Position numbers and translations under genes: made by a program. From CAWAQA01 sp963784065 (GTDB taxonomy: Bacteria > Acidobacteriota > Vicinamibacteria > Vicinamibacterales > UBA2999): a DNA stretch of 64,000 nt. Below are positions 7,561 to 15,724 of the stretch, piece after piece. The first letter of the stretch is position 1. Every line of letters begins with the position of its first letter. The notes beneath the pieces are model-generated. The model had not been told where the DNA came from. It did no database searches and worked only from the letters and a program-made list of their open reading frames with translations. The stretch lies in NCBI GenBank assembly GCA_963784065.1, contig CAWAQA010000005.1, positions 620,001-684,000 of the forward strand, read 5' to 3'.

Positions 7561-8522
7561 TCGGCAAGGACGTGCGGACGGCGCTGCCCGAGGTCGAGGG
7601 CCAGGGGCTGTTCGAAGCGCTCGACGGCGTGTACCGCACGGGCGAGACGTTCTGGGGCATCGAGATGCCGGTCCGCTTCAACGGTGCGCACGGCGCCTCC
7701 GCCCACGAGGAGTCCTGGTTCACCATGGTGCACCACGCGATGCGCGGCCCCGGCGGCGAGGTCGAGGGCATCATGGTGTTTGCGCTCGACGTCACGGAGC
7801 AGGTGGTCGCCCGGCGCAAGCTCGAAGAGCACATGGTCAGCCGCGACGCTTTCTTTGCCGCGGCGTCGCACGAGCTGCGCAATCCGATCCACTCGCTGCA
7901 GCTCCAGCTCCTGGCCATCACCCGCCGCGCGGAGCGCGAGGCCGAGGCGCCGGATCTCGACTGGGTGCACGCGCGCCTCGGCACGGCAACGAAGGAGCTC
8001 TCGCGCCTGACCCGCCTCGTGGACACGCTGCTCGACGTGTCCCGCATTGCCAGCGGCCGGCTGCCGCTCGTGCTCGAGGATGTCGATCTGGCCGAGGTCG
8101 TCGCCGATGCGTTCGAACGGCTCGACCACGGCGAACAGGCGCAGATCACCACCACGCTCGAGCCGGCGGTCGGCCGCTGGGATCGCCTGCGGCTCGACCA
8201 GGTCGTCACCAACCTGGTGTCGAACGCCTTGAAGTACGGCGAGGGGCAGCCGATCGAGATCGCCGTGACGGCCGCAGACGGCCGCGCCCGCCTCGAGGTT
8301 GCCGACCACGGCATCGGCATCGCGGCCCACCACCAGGAACGGGTCTTCGAGCGCTTCGAGCGCGCCGTCACCGACCGGCGCTATGCCGGCTTCGGTCTCG
8401 GGCTGTGGATCACGAGCCGGATCGTGGAGGAGTTCGGCGGCACGCTGTCGCTGAGCAGCGAACTGGGTGCCGGCTCGACGTTCGTCGTCGACCTGCCGAT
8501 GACGCCGAAGGATCAGGCGTAG
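7359..8522 (+). CDS. Sensor histidine kinase C-terminal module (PAS-HisKA-HATPase)
   Basis: This frame overlaps the preceding one and resumes the kinase at about 7425 (ADLERSRLRSLFNDAPVPIC). It shows a PAS domain, ending in FALDVTEQVVARRKLEEH. A complete H-box ASHELRNPIHSL follows, with its histidine at 7869-7871. The HATPase domain has N-box DQVVTNLVSNALKYG, G1 ADHGIGI and G2 GFGLGLWI. All catalytic features are present, unlike the upstream module. A GTG at 7359 could start it as a separate protein, but a frameshift within 7380-7440 is more likely because no ribosome site precedes the GTG and the linker reads naturally across. No response regulator gene is adjacent. No transmembrane segment is visible, so a soluble kinase is likely. 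Confidence 0.8.
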   Translation: MASRRGRGGGRAADRALRLRAQADLERSRLRSLFNDAPVPICILRGPAHVYEFANPLYARLVGNRDLIGKDVRTALPEVEGQGLFEALDGVYRTGETFWGIEMPVRFNGAHGASAHEESWFTMVHHAMRGPGGEVEGIMVFALDVTEQVVARRKLEEHMVSRDAFFAAASHELRNPIHSLQLQLLAITRRAEREAEAPDLDWVHARLGTATKELSRLTRLVDTLLDVSRIASGRLPLVLEDVDLAEVVADAFERLDHGEQAQITTTLEPAVGRWDRLRLDQVVTNLVSNALKYGEGQPIEIAVTAADGRARLEVADHGIGIAAHHQERVFERFERAVTDRRYAGFGLGLWITSRIVEEFGGTLSLSSELGAGSTFVVDLPMTPKDQA

Positions 8523-8542
8523 CCGCTCCCGCCGCCTCCGTC

Positions 8543-8640
8543 TGTGGCTTCCGGCTTCAGCCCTCCGTCTGTGGCTTCCGGTGGCTTCGAGCCGGAAGAA
8601 CGTGCGCCCGAGGCGGCGTAGCGTCGGGGCCGGCCTCTAC
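8543..8640. repeat. Degenerate cluster of family B palindromes
   Basis: Fragments GTGGCTTCCGGCTTCAGCC, GTGGCTTCCGGTGGCTTCG and GGGGCCGGCCTCTACG fill the gap between the convergent kinase and rsmE genes. They match the better-preserved copies elsewhere (for example 9384, 13762, 18414). Confidence 0.65.
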
Positions 8641-9380
8641 GAACGCTGCAAGGCGTCATGCACCAGCGCCAGGAGCGCGATGCAGGCCGTGTCGCTGCGC
8701 AGCGTGCGCGGTCCCATGCCGACGGCCTGGAAGCCATGCGCGTCGAGCAGGTTCAGCTCGAAATCGTTCCAGCCACCCTCGGGCCCGATCGCGAGGAGCA
8801 CGCGCTCGTCCGCATGCTGCCGGACCACCTCCGTCAACGGCGTCTCGCGACGGGGATCGGCAACCAGGCGAAGCCCCCCGTCGAAGAGGCTGTCGAGTCG
8901 ATCCTCGATCAGCGGCTTGAACTGTTTGTGTATCGACACCTGCGGCAGCCGCGTGTCGCGAGCTTGTTGCAGGCCCTCGACGAGCAGCGGCCGATAGCAT
9001 TCCGGCGTCACCACGTGCGTGTCGAAGTAGTCGCGTTCCACGCGCGCCGCGTTGGTCAGCACGATCTGCCCGACGCCGAGCGCGGCGAGCTGGGCCCAGA
9101 GGCGCCGCATCACCTTCGGCCGGGGCAGCGCAAGGAGCACGTCAACGGGCGGCCGTGGCGGCACCATCGTTTCGAGCCGGCACGACAGCTCAACCGCCCC
9201 GTCAGCGAGCGATGTGACGGTTGCCACGCCGCTCGCGCCTTCGAGCACCCCGACGCGCACGATGTGCCCCGGCGCCACCTTCAGCACGGTAACAAGGTGC
9301 CTGGCGCGCACGCCGGACAAGCGAACTGTGCCATCGGTGCCGACCTCGCCAGGGTCGAGGAGAATCAGGTTCACTGGCAC
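8637..9380 (-). CDS. rsmE: 16S rRNA (uracil-1498-N3)-methyltransferase RsmE
   Basis: About 247 residues. RsmE methylates N3 of U1498 in 16S rRNA with SAM in the cytoplasm. The C-terminal SPOUT knot is diagnostic: LLAIGPEGGWNDFELNLL, then GMGPRTLRSDTACIALLALV. The N-terminal PUA-like part contains ARHLVTVLKVAPGH, and the middle shows LPRPKVMRRLWAQLAALGVG. The start is a GTG at 9380 (GGAAG 7 nt before it) or a GTG at 9374; the frame is open much further upstream but reads into the neighbouring gene. Its 5' end overlaps the 3' end of the HpaI-type aldolase gene by about 10 nt, and both lie on a family B repeat. No indel is seen. Confidence 0.93.
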   Translation of the reverse strand: MPVNLILLDPGEVGTDGTVRLSGVRARHLVTVLKVAPGHIVRVGVLEGASGVATVTSLADGAVELSCRLETMVPPRPPVDVLLALPRPKVMRRLWAQLAALGVGQIVLTNAARVERDYFDTHVVTPECYRPLLVEGLQQARDTRLPQVSIHKQFKPLIEDRLDSLFDGGLRLVADPRRETPLTEVVRQHADERVLLAIGPEGGWNDFELNLLDAHGFQAVGMGPRTLRSDTACIALLALVHDALQRS

Positions 9381-10276
9381 ACCGTGGCTTCCGGCTTCAG
9401 CCGGAAGATCGCTGCTCTCCCGGTCAGCTTCCGGCACATGTCGAGGCCGCCGTACGAACGGACTGGCGCGGCGACGAGGAATCTGTAGCCGGCCTCGATG
9501 ACCGCCGCCGCATTCTGCGCGTCCACGTGCGGGTGGCCGCACGGCACGTTGTGCTCGCGGCAGATGCGCCGGATCGCCGTCATCGCCTCGACGACGGCGG
9601 GGTGCTGGTACTGCCGGGGGTAGCCAAGGTTCTGCGACAGATCCCCTTCCCCGATGAGCACGACGCCGATGCCGGGGACCTCTTTCAGGATCCGGGGAAG
9701 GTTGTCGATCGCCTTCACTTCCTCGCACATGATGATGACGAGGATCTCGCCGTGCGGGTTGAGCGGCCAGACGTCCGCCCTGGCGTAGTACTCCTGCAGC
9801 GTGAGACCCCAGTAGCGGGCGGCGGCGGCGGGAGAGTCGCCGCGCACGCCGGCGGGTTCGTAGGCCGGCGCCGATGGCGGGCGCGGATACCGGCACGCCG
9901 CGACGGCGTTGTAGGCCTCCTCCACGGTGCTCACGTGCGGCCACACCACGCCGTAGGCGCCGATGTCCAGCACCTGCTTGGCCAGCCACTGGCTCATCTC
10001 TCCCCCGTTGGGCGGGATGCGGATGAACGGCGTGACCGCTGCGGTGAGCGTGCCGCCCTCGACGATCTGGCGCCGGTTCAGCATGTACTGCAAGCAGTCC
10101 CGGAGATCCTTGATGTCGTACGGATGATGCTCGGCTTCGAACATCACGCCGTCGTAGGCGAGCGTCGCGAGCGTGACCGCGTTCTCCGCCGTCGGCGGCG
10201 AGACGAACGCGGTGATGGGCACTCGCCCATCCTCCAGCAGGCGGATGACGCCGTTCAGGCGCGGGATCGTCGCCAC
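9371..10276 (-). CDS. HpcH/HpaI-family aldolase/citrate lyase-like protein
   Basis: 301 residues, start GTG 10276 directly after the TGA of the SLC13 gene, so the two are surely co-transcribed. The HpaI-type barrel is recognised from YDGVMFEAEHHPYD near the N-terminus (metal Glu), GAYGVVWPHVSTVEEA, EVPGIGVVLIGEGDLSQNLG (metal Asp region) and GYRFLVAAP. These enzymes cleave 4-hydroxy-2-oxoacids to pyruvate plus an aldehyde or oxoacid using a divalent metal. Here it probably acts at the end of the catabolic pathway encoded up to 25 kb; the exact substrate is unknown. The last residues FRLKPEATV are translated from a family B palindrome, so the natural stop has been replaced or shifted by the repeat. 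Confidence 0.8.
   Translation of the reverse strand: MATIPRLNGVIRLLEDGRVPITAFVSPPTAENAVTLATLAYDGVMFEAEHHPYDIKDLRDCLQYMLNRRQIVEGGTLTAAVTPFIRIPPNGGEMSQWLAKQVLDIGAYGVVWPHVSTVEEAYNAVAACRYPRPPSAPAYEPAGVRGDSPAAAARYWGLTLQEYYARADVWPLNPHGEILVIIMCEEVKAIDNLPRILKEVPGIGVVLIGEGDLSQNLGYPRQYQHPAVVEAMTAIRRICREHNVPCGHPHVDAQNAAAVIEAGYRFLVAAPVRSYGGLDMCRKLTGRAAIFRLKPEATVCQ
9384..9407. repeat. Family B palindrome inside the aldolase/rsmE junction
   Basis: The element begins GTGGCTTCCGGCTTCAGCCG and folds on CCGGCT/AGCCGG. It encodes the C-terminal FRLKPEATV of the aldolase and supplies the ribosome-site region of rsmE. Confidence 0.8.
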
Positions 10277-10277
10277 G

Positions 10278-11786
10278 TCAGATGTAGGGTGAGAGCATCA
10301 GGTGGATGGTCGCGGTGACGGCGACGAAGACCACGGTCGCGACGAGACCGATGCGGATCATCCGCCCCATCGAGATTTCGCCAACCGCGAATGTAGTGGC
10401 CTCCGCGGCGCCTGCCCAGGGGAAGACCAGGCCGAGGGCGACGTTCGCGATCAGGATCGCGATTGACGCCGGATTGAATCCGAGCTCGACCGCCGCCGGG
10501 ATGAAGATGTTGCAGTAGAGTGTCGCGGCCGCGATGCCGGAGATCATGTCCGTCGTGATCGCCACGAACACGCCGGCGACATACGGCAGTGCCGTGGCGG
10601 TGATCCCCAACCCCTTGACGAAGCCGCCCATCAGATCGATGAAGCCGAACTGCGACAGCGCCTCGGTCATGGCGACCCCGCCCACCACGAGCAGCATCGT
10701 ATTCCAGGGCGTCCGCTGCTCGGCATCCTTCCATGACAGCAACGTACCGCGTTCTGCGCCGGTCGCCGGGATGGTGAACAGCAGCAGCATGACGACAGGC
10801 GGCACGACCCACACCGGCAGGGCACGCTGCATCCAGGCCACGAGCGGATGCCCGTCGGCGAGCGTCACGGCCGCAACGGTCGGCAGGATGAACAGCGTGA
10901 CCATGACGCCAAACACGAAGAGCACGCGCCGCTCGTTCGGCCGCATCGGGCCGAGCTTCGCGTGCTCGGCCCGAAGGAATGCCTCGCCGCTCGGCACCTC
11001 GTGAATCTCCGGCGGCGTGAGCACCCAGAGCAGGACATAGAAGACGACGAGCAGGGTCAGGAAGATCGGCACGCCGGCGGTCATCCACTCGAAGAACCCG
11101 AGCTGCCGTCCGGTGAGCCGCTCGAGCAGCGACACCGCGATGGCGTTGTGGGGCACGCCCATGACCGTCGCGGTGCCGCCGGCGACCGCGGCGTAGAAGG
11201 TGCCGAGCGTCATGAACGCCGCGAAATTCGTTGTTGCTCCTGCCTGCACTCCCGCCATGGTCCGGATGTGCCGCACCAGGGACATGCCGATCGGGCACAT
11301 CATCGCGATCGTGGCGGCATCGGACACGAACATCGAGACGCCCCCGGTGAGCGCCATGTAAGCGAACGTCAGGCGGCGCGTCCGTCCACCAATGCCCGGC
11401 AGGGCGAGAAACGCGAGCGCCACGCGCTGTGCGATGCCGTGCTTGTCGATGGCGTAGCCGACGAGCACGGTGCCCATGATCCAGAAGAAGATCGGATGGC
11501 CGTAGAGCTGCGCCGTGGCGGCGACGGTCATCACGCCCGCCGCCGGGAACACGATGAGCGGCAGCATCGCCGCGACACCCCACGGCATCGGCCGCGTGAC
11601 CCACCAGACGATCGCGCAGGCGAACGTCGCCAGGCTGACGCGTCCCTCGTAGGACAGCGCGAGCGGGAGCATCAGGGCGAGCGCGAACGCGGCAGGGCCT
11701 GCCAGCAATTGCAGCAGCGGCACTGCATGTCCTGTCGCGGGCGTCTGCGGCGTCTGCGGGGTCTCGGTGAGGACCGGTGTAGCCAC
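10278..11786 (-). CDS. SLC13/DASS family anion:sodium symporter
   Basis: 502 residues with about 11-12 hydrophobic segments. The family is clear from VSMFVSDAATIAMMCPIGMS (sodium/substrate SNT-like loop), FAAFMTLGTFYAAVAGGTAT and the second-half counterpart MLLVVGGVAMTEALSQFGF. SLC13 proteins import di- and tricarboxylates, sulfate or related anions with sodium at the inner membrane. Placed immediately before the HpaI-type aldolase (stop and GTG start adjacent) and divergent from a dihydroxyphthalate-decarboxylase-like gene, it is the likely carboxylate uptake system of the catabolic island. The start at ATG 11786 leaves 40 nt to the divergent gene, so their promoters must overlap. Confidence 0.88.
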   Translation of the reverse strand: MATPVLTETPQTPQTPATGHAVPLLQLLAGPAAFALALMLPLALSYEGRVSLATFACAIVWWVTRPMPWGVAAMLPLIVFPAAGVMTVAATAQLYGHPIFFWIMGTVLVGYAIDKHGIAQRVALAFLALPGIGGRTRRLTFAYMALTGGVSMFVSDAATIAMMCPIGMSLVRHIRTMAGVQAGATTNFAAFMTLGTFYAAVAGGTATVMGVPHNAIAVSLLERLTGRQLGFFEWMTAGVPIFLTLLVVFYVLLWVLTPPEIHEVPSGEAFLRAEHAKLGPMRPNERRVLFVFGVMVTLFILPTVAAVTLADGHPLVAWMQRALPVWVVPPVVMLLLFTIPATGAERGTLLSWKDAEQRTPWNTMLLVVGGVAMTEALSQFGFIDLMGGFVKGLGITATALPYVAGVFVAITTDMISGIAAATLYCNIFIPAAVELGFNPASIAILIANVALGLVFPWAGAAEATTFAVGEISMGRMIRIGLVATVVFVAVTATIHLMLSPYI

Positions 11787-11826
11787 GGGCGCGCAATGCT
11801 AATACAGTTCTGCAACCATATTCCAC

Positions 11827-12741
11827 ATGCCGCCGCTCACACTGAAGACCGCGCTCGTCACCCGGGGTCACACGCAGGCCCTCAAGGATCGCACCGTCAG
11901 GCCTCGAAGTGCCGAGCTCGACTTCGAAGAGGTGCCGCAGATCATCCAGGCGTTCCGTCGCATGGTGCGCGGGCTGGAGTTCGACGTCTCCGAGATGGCG
12001 ATCACCACGTACCTCTGCGCGCGTGCGCACGGGAAACGCTTTACCGCGCTGCCGGTGTTTCCGATGCGGGCGTTCCATCACGGCGCGATCGTCGTCAATA
12101 CGAAGGCGGGTATCCGCAGCCCCAAGGATCTGGAAGGCCGGCAGGTCGGGGTCAACCGCGGCTACACGGTCACGACCGGCCTGTGGGCCCGGAGCATCCT
12201 CCAGCACGAGCATGGTGTCGACCTGAGCCGCATCACCTGGGTCCTGTCCGGCGACGAGCACGTCGCCGAGTACACGCCGCCGGCGAACGTTGTCCCGATC
12301 GAGAAGGGGAAAAAGCTCGAGGAGATGCTCGGCGCAGGGGAGATCGCGGCGGCGATCGGCGTCCAGGTGGACTCGCCCGACGTCAGGCCGCTGATTCCCG
12401 ACGCTGAAGACGCGGGCCTCGCGGCCCTCCGCCAGCGCGGCTTGTATCCGATCAACCACACCATCGTCGTCAGGGACGACCTGCTGGCGGCGAATCCGCA
12501 GCTCGGTCCGGATCTTTTCGAGGCGTTCGCCGAGGCCAAGCGCCGCTACGAGCCGGCACGCTACGAGCCGCTGCACCAGAAAGTCGCCGCCATCACAGGG
12601 GATCCGCTGCCCTACGGCATCGAGCCGAACCACGCGGTGCTCGAGGCCGTGATCCAGTACAGCGTCGAGCAGGGGATCCTGCAGCGTCCGTTCACGGTCG
12701 AAGAGCTGTTTCCAGAGAACACGCACGGCTTGACGGCGTAA
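11827..12741 (+). CDS. 4,5-dihydroxyphthalate decarboxylase-like / SBP-fold protein (copy 1)
   Basis: 304 residues, no signal peptide, start ATG 11827. It has the periplasmic-binding-protein fold used by the Pht5-type decarboxylases: GLEFDVSEMAITTYL, FTALPVFPMRAFHHGAIVVN, SPKDLEGRQVGVN and LYPINHTIVVRDDLL. Pht5 removes a carboxyl from 4,5-dihydroxyphthalate to give protocatechuate in the cytoplasm; automatic annotation often labels such proteins ABC substrate-binding. The lack of an export signal and the surrounding oxygenase and aldolase genes favour a cytoplasmic enzyme. A paralog with the same motif order lies at 13957. Single gene, ended by a run of repeats. Confidence 0.75.
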   Translation: MPPLTLKTALVTRGHTQALKDRTVRPRSAELDFEEVPQIIQAFRRMVRGLEFDVSEMAITTYLCARAHGKRFTALPVFPMRAFHHGAIVVNTKAGIRSPKDLEGRQVGVNRGYTVTTGLWARSILQHEHGVDLSRITWVLSGDEHVAEYTPPANVVPIEKGKKLEEMLGAGEIAAAIGVQVDSPDVRPLIPDAEDAGLAALRQRGLYPINHTIVVRDDLLAANPQLGPDLFEAFAEAKRRYEPARYEPLHQKVAAITGDPLPYGIEPNHAVLEAVIQYSVEQGILQRPFTVEELFPENTHGLTA

Positions 12742-12747
12742 CCTTCA

Positions 12748-12875
12748 GGCGGACCTGAAGGTCCGCCTCTACGAAGAACGCTCGTAGGGGCCGGCTTCAG
12801 CCGGCCCGCGATGGTGAAGCGGACGATTACGGGCTCAGAGAAGCCCCTGAAGCCTCTGTGCCTCTGTGGTTCGTG
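12748..12875. repeat. Three intergenic repeats in a row (B1, B2, A)
   Basis: GGCGGACCTGAAGGTCCGCC at 12748-12767, then GTAGGGGCCGGCTTCAGCCG from 12784 to about 12809, then a half copy of family A (GCCTCTGTGCCTCTGTGG, 12852-12875). They lie between two convergent genes and probably act as terminators. Confidence 0.8.
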
Positions 12876-12894
12876 TAGGGGCGTCGAGGAATTC

Positions 12895-13710
12895 CTATAG
12901 CGTCTTTTTCGCGGCGCCGCGCACCTGGCGCGCCGCGCGTACGTCTTCCGCGTATGACCTGATGGCGTCGAGGCTGATCTGCGCGACGTTCGCGTAGCGC
13001 TCGACGCCATCGTCCACGGCGGCCGCCAGATAGCCGATCGCCGCGAACACCGAACGGACGCGGCCATCGAGCCAGGGACCGCCGCCGAGTCCGCCGATCA
13101 CGGGAATCGAGACGGCGCTGACGACGGCCGGTCCTGCATCGGGGCCGGAGTGGGTGAAGTCGAGCAGCGTGGCGCCTGCATCCTCGAGCAGCCGCGCCTC
13201 GGCGACGAGCGGCGCCTTCATCGCCGTCGCACGGTCGGCTCCGGCCGCGGCCATGCCGCCATACTTCAACGCGGTCTGGGGCGTAATGCCGAACTGGGCC
13301 CAGACCGGGATGCCGGCTCGCGTGATTGCGCGAACGGCCTCGGGAAAGCCGGCGGCGCCATCGAGCTTCACCATGTCGGCGCCGCCTTCCTTGGCGATGC
13401 GGATTGCCGCACGCATCGCCGATTCGGTTCCCTGCTGCAACGGGCCGAACGGGAAATCGCAACTGACCAGCGCGCGTGTGACCCCGCGCCGCACCGCGCG
13501 GCAGGCGAGGATCATCTGGTCGAGCGTGACTTCCAGCTCGCTTTCCTGACCCCAGAGATTGAGGCCGACCGAGTCGCCGACCGACACGATGTCCACGCCC
13601 GCGCGGTCCACGATCTGCGCCATCTGGTAGTCGTAGGCGACGACGCCCACGATCTTGCGTCCCGAGCGCTTCATCTCCTGAAGCGCCGGGATCGTCACCT
13701 TCGGCTCCAA
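12895..13710 (-). CDS. PanB-like (ketopantoate hydroxymethyltransferase family) protein, divergent
   Basis: 271 residues with the PanB barrel: GVVAYDYQMAQIVDRAGVD, VGDSVGLNLWGQE, VTLDQMILACRAVRRG, DFPFGPLQ and VIGGLGGGPW near the C-terminus. True PanB adds a hydroxymethyl group to 2-oxoisovalerate using methylene-tetrahydrofolate. Two usually conserved regions differ: the GHxGLTPQ loop is AQFGITPQ (His lost), and the catalytic VLE-type glutamate region reads LLDFTHSG. With no pan genes nearby and catabolic genes on both sides, I infer a repurposed C-C lyase or transferase of the PEP-mutase/KPHMT superfamily. The ATG at 13710 is taken as start. Transcribed against its neighbours. Confidence 0.75.
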   Translation of the reverse strand: MEPKVTIPALQEMKRSGRKIVGVVAYDYQMAQIVDRAGVDIVSVGDSVGLNLWGQESELEVTLDQMILACRAVRRGVTRALVSCDFPFGPLQQGTESAMRAAIRIAKEGGADMVKLDGAAGFPEAVRAITRAGIPVWAQFGITPQTALKYGGMAAAGADRATAMKAPLVAEARLLEDAGATLLDFTHSGPDAGPAVVSAVSIPVIGGLGGGPWLDGRVRSVFAAIGYLAAAVDDGVERYANVAQISLDAIRSYAEDVRAARQVRGAAKKTL

Positions 13711-13724
13711 CGATTCCTCCCGTT

Positions 13725-13817
13725 CTTCCGCCTGAAGGCGGAAGCCACCATCCGAGTACTCGTGGCTTCCGGCTTCAGCCGGAAGGACAACATGTCTTCA
13801 GCCTGAAAGCGGAAGCC
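13725..13817. repeat. Family B palindrome cluster
   Basis: Three copies: CTTCCGCCTGAAGGCGGAAG (13725-13744), an element starting GTGGCTTCCGGCTTCAGCCG (13762-13785) and a weaker TTCAGCCTGAAAGCGGAAGCC (13797-13817). They lie just upstream of the PanB-like gene. Confidence 0.8.
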
Positions 13818-13865
13818 GCAGCCATGCGTAACGCGTTTGACGCTACCATACGGGCAGCAAGGAAG

Positions 13866-13952
13866 GCCTCAGGGTTCAGGGCTCAGGGCTCAGTGGATAC
13901 CGAGGCCGCCTGAGGCCTTCTGATTCCTGAGCCCCGATTCCTGAGGCCTGTC
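13866..13952. repeat. Short imperfect tandem repeat (CAGGGCTCAGGG type)
   Basis: Units such as TCAGGGTTCAGGGCTCAGGG and TTCCTGAGCCCCGATTCCTGA are repeated and partly inverted directly before the GTG of the next gene at 13957. Similar unit wording is common between acidobacterial genes. Confidence 0.6.
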
Positions 13953-13956
13953 TATC

Positions 13957-14949
13957 GTGTCCAAGCTTCGGATCACTCTGGCGTGCTCGAACTACGACCG
14001 CACGCATGCGCTGCTCGATGGTCGTGTTCAGCCTGATGGCATCGATCTCAACTACCTGAGCCTGCCGGTGGAGGAGACCTTCTTCCGGATGCTGCGGCAC
14101 CGGGAGTTCGACGTCGCTGAGATGTCGCTCTCCTCGTACGTGGTGTCGCTGTTCACGCCGGAACGCCCGTTCACGGCCATCCCGGTGTTCCCGTCGCGGT
14201 TCTTCCGGCATTCCTGCATATACGTGAACGCCGGCAGCGGCATCAGGGAACCGCGCGACCTGATCGGGAAACGGATCGGCACGCCTGAATACCAGATGAC
14301 GGCGCCGGTCTGGATTCGAGGAATCCTGGCGGACGATTACGGCGTACCGGTGAATAGCGTCACTTACTACACCGGCGGGCTGGAGAACCCCGGGCGCACC
14401 GAGAAGCTCAAGCTCGCCCTGCCACCGGAAATCCGCATCCAGCCGATCGAGCCGCACCAGACGTTGTCCTCGATGCTGGCCGACGGCGATATCGATGCCC
14501 TGCACACCGCGCGCATGCCTTCCAGCTTCCGTGACGGCACCGGGCGGGTGACGCGCCTGTTCGAAGACTTCGAGCAGGTCGAACGCGACTATTTCCGCCG
14601 CACCGGCATCTTCCCGATCATGCACACCGTCGTCATCCGCCGCGACGTGCTCGAGCGCGATCCCTGGGTGGCGCAATCGCTCTACAAGGCGTTCCGCGCC
14701 GCACAGCGGGCGACCTACGACGACCTGTCGGAAACGGCGGCGCTGAAGGCGATGCTGCCGTGGCTGCTGGCGCACCTCGAGGAGACCCGGCGCGAGATGG
14801 GCGATGACTTCTGGCCGTACGGATTCCAGGAAAACCGCGCGACCCTCGCCACGTTTCTCCGCTATTCGTACGAGCAGGGGCTGTCGAAGGAGCGGCTCGA
14901 GCCGGAGCAGCTCTTCGTGCCGCAGACGCTCGAGTCCTTCAGGATCTGA
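13957..14949 (+). CDS. 4,5-dihydroxyphthalate decarboxylase-like protein (copy 2)
   Basis: 330 residues from GTG 13957, no signal peptide. Closer to authentic Pht5 than copy 1: MSKLRITLACSNYDRTHALL, GRVQPDGIDLNYL, REFDVAEMSLSSYV, FTAIPVFPSRFFRHSCIYVN, KRIGTPEYQMTAPVWIRGIL and GIFPIMHTVVIRRDVL all follow the family order. Expected reaction: loss of CO2 from a dihydroxylated aromatic dicarboxylate. It opens a plus-strand operon with a class II aldolase (15 nt gap), an FAD hydroxylase and an amidohydrolase, consistent with one catabolic pathway. No ribosome site is obvious before the GTG because the repeat abuts it. Confidence 0.82.
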   Translation: MSKLRITLACSNYDRTHALLDGRVQPDGIDLNYLSLPVEETFFRMLRHREFDVAEMSLSSYVVSLFTPERPFTAIPVFPSRFFRHSCIYVNAGSGIREPRDLIGKRIGTPEYQMTAPVWIRGILADDYGVPVNSVTYYTGGLENPGRTEKLKLALPPEIRIQPIEPHQTLSSMLADGDIDALHTARMPSSFRDGTGRVTRLFEDFEQVERDYFRRTGIFPIMHTVVIRRDVLERDPWVAQSLYKAFRAAQRATYDDLSETAALKAMLPWLLAHLEETRREMGDDFWPYGFQENRATLATFLRYSYEQGLSKERLEPEQLFVPQTLESFRI

Positions 14950-14964
14950 CCAACGGAGGACCGC

Positions 14965-15724
14965 GTGACCGTCTCCCCATCGGCTCTCGAAGAGCTCGTC
15001 ACCGCGAACCGCATCCTGGCCCGCGAAGGCGTCGTCGATTCGTTCGGCCACGTGAGCATCCGTCACCCTGACGATGCCGGCCGCTACCTCCTGTCGCGCG
15101 CGCGGGCGCCCGAATGCATCGAGGCGGACGACGTGATGCAGTTCACGCTGGAGGGCGCTCCACTCGATGCCGGCGGCCGCAAGAGCTATTCGGAGCGCTT
15201 CATCCACGGCGCGATCTACCAGGCCCGCCCCGACGTCCACGCCGTCGTGCACAACCACAGTCCGAGCGTGATCCCGTTCGGCATCACCGGCGCCGCGCTG
15301 CGGCCGGTGATGCACATGTGCGCCTCGATGGGGACGCAGGTGCCGACCTGGGATTCGCGCACGAACTTTGGCGACACGAACCTGCTCGTCACGAACATGG
15401 AGATGGCGCGGGATCTGGCGGCGGCGCTCGGCGACCGGCCGGTGGCCCTGATGCGAGGCCACGGCTGCGTGATCGCGGGCACGTCTCTGCGCGAGGTCGT
15501 CTTCAACGCGGTTTATCTCGAGCTCAACGCCGAGCTGCAGATGAAGGCGAGCTCGCTGCGGGCCGATCACGTTCCTCAGCGACGGCGAAGTCGAGGCGGT
15601 GCTCGCTACCCGCCGCTCGTTCACGTTCGAGCGCGCGTGGGAGGTACTGGTGCCGGAGGGCCGGGCGTCCGTACAATTTCAGGCCGATGGAGGGTCCGCT
15701 CGCCGGTGGACACTGAGGTGCTGA
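14965..15724 (+). CDS. Class II aldolase/adducin family protein (frameshifted near the 3' end)
   Basis: Start GTG 14965 with GGAGG 6 nt upstream. The class II aldolase zinc site is visible: HVSIRHP, ERFIHGAIYQARPDVHAVVHNHSP (metal HNH) and a third histidine in MRGHGCVIAG. Around 15556 the frame shifts; the other frame continues GPITFLSDGEVEAVLATRRS to a TGA at 15722-15724. Without this correction the gene would fuse artificially to the next one. The family includes fuculose-phosphate-type aldolases and decarboxylases acting on hydroxy-oxoacids. Two further copies lie at 21441 and 22091, so aldol cleavage or decarboxylation is a recurring step in this island. Confidence 0.82.

Noticed and set aside
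10255..12726. An 823-codon minus frame across two real genes
   Set aside because: It covers the SLC13 gene in another frame and the Pht5-like gene in antisense; Arg/Asp-rich shadow.
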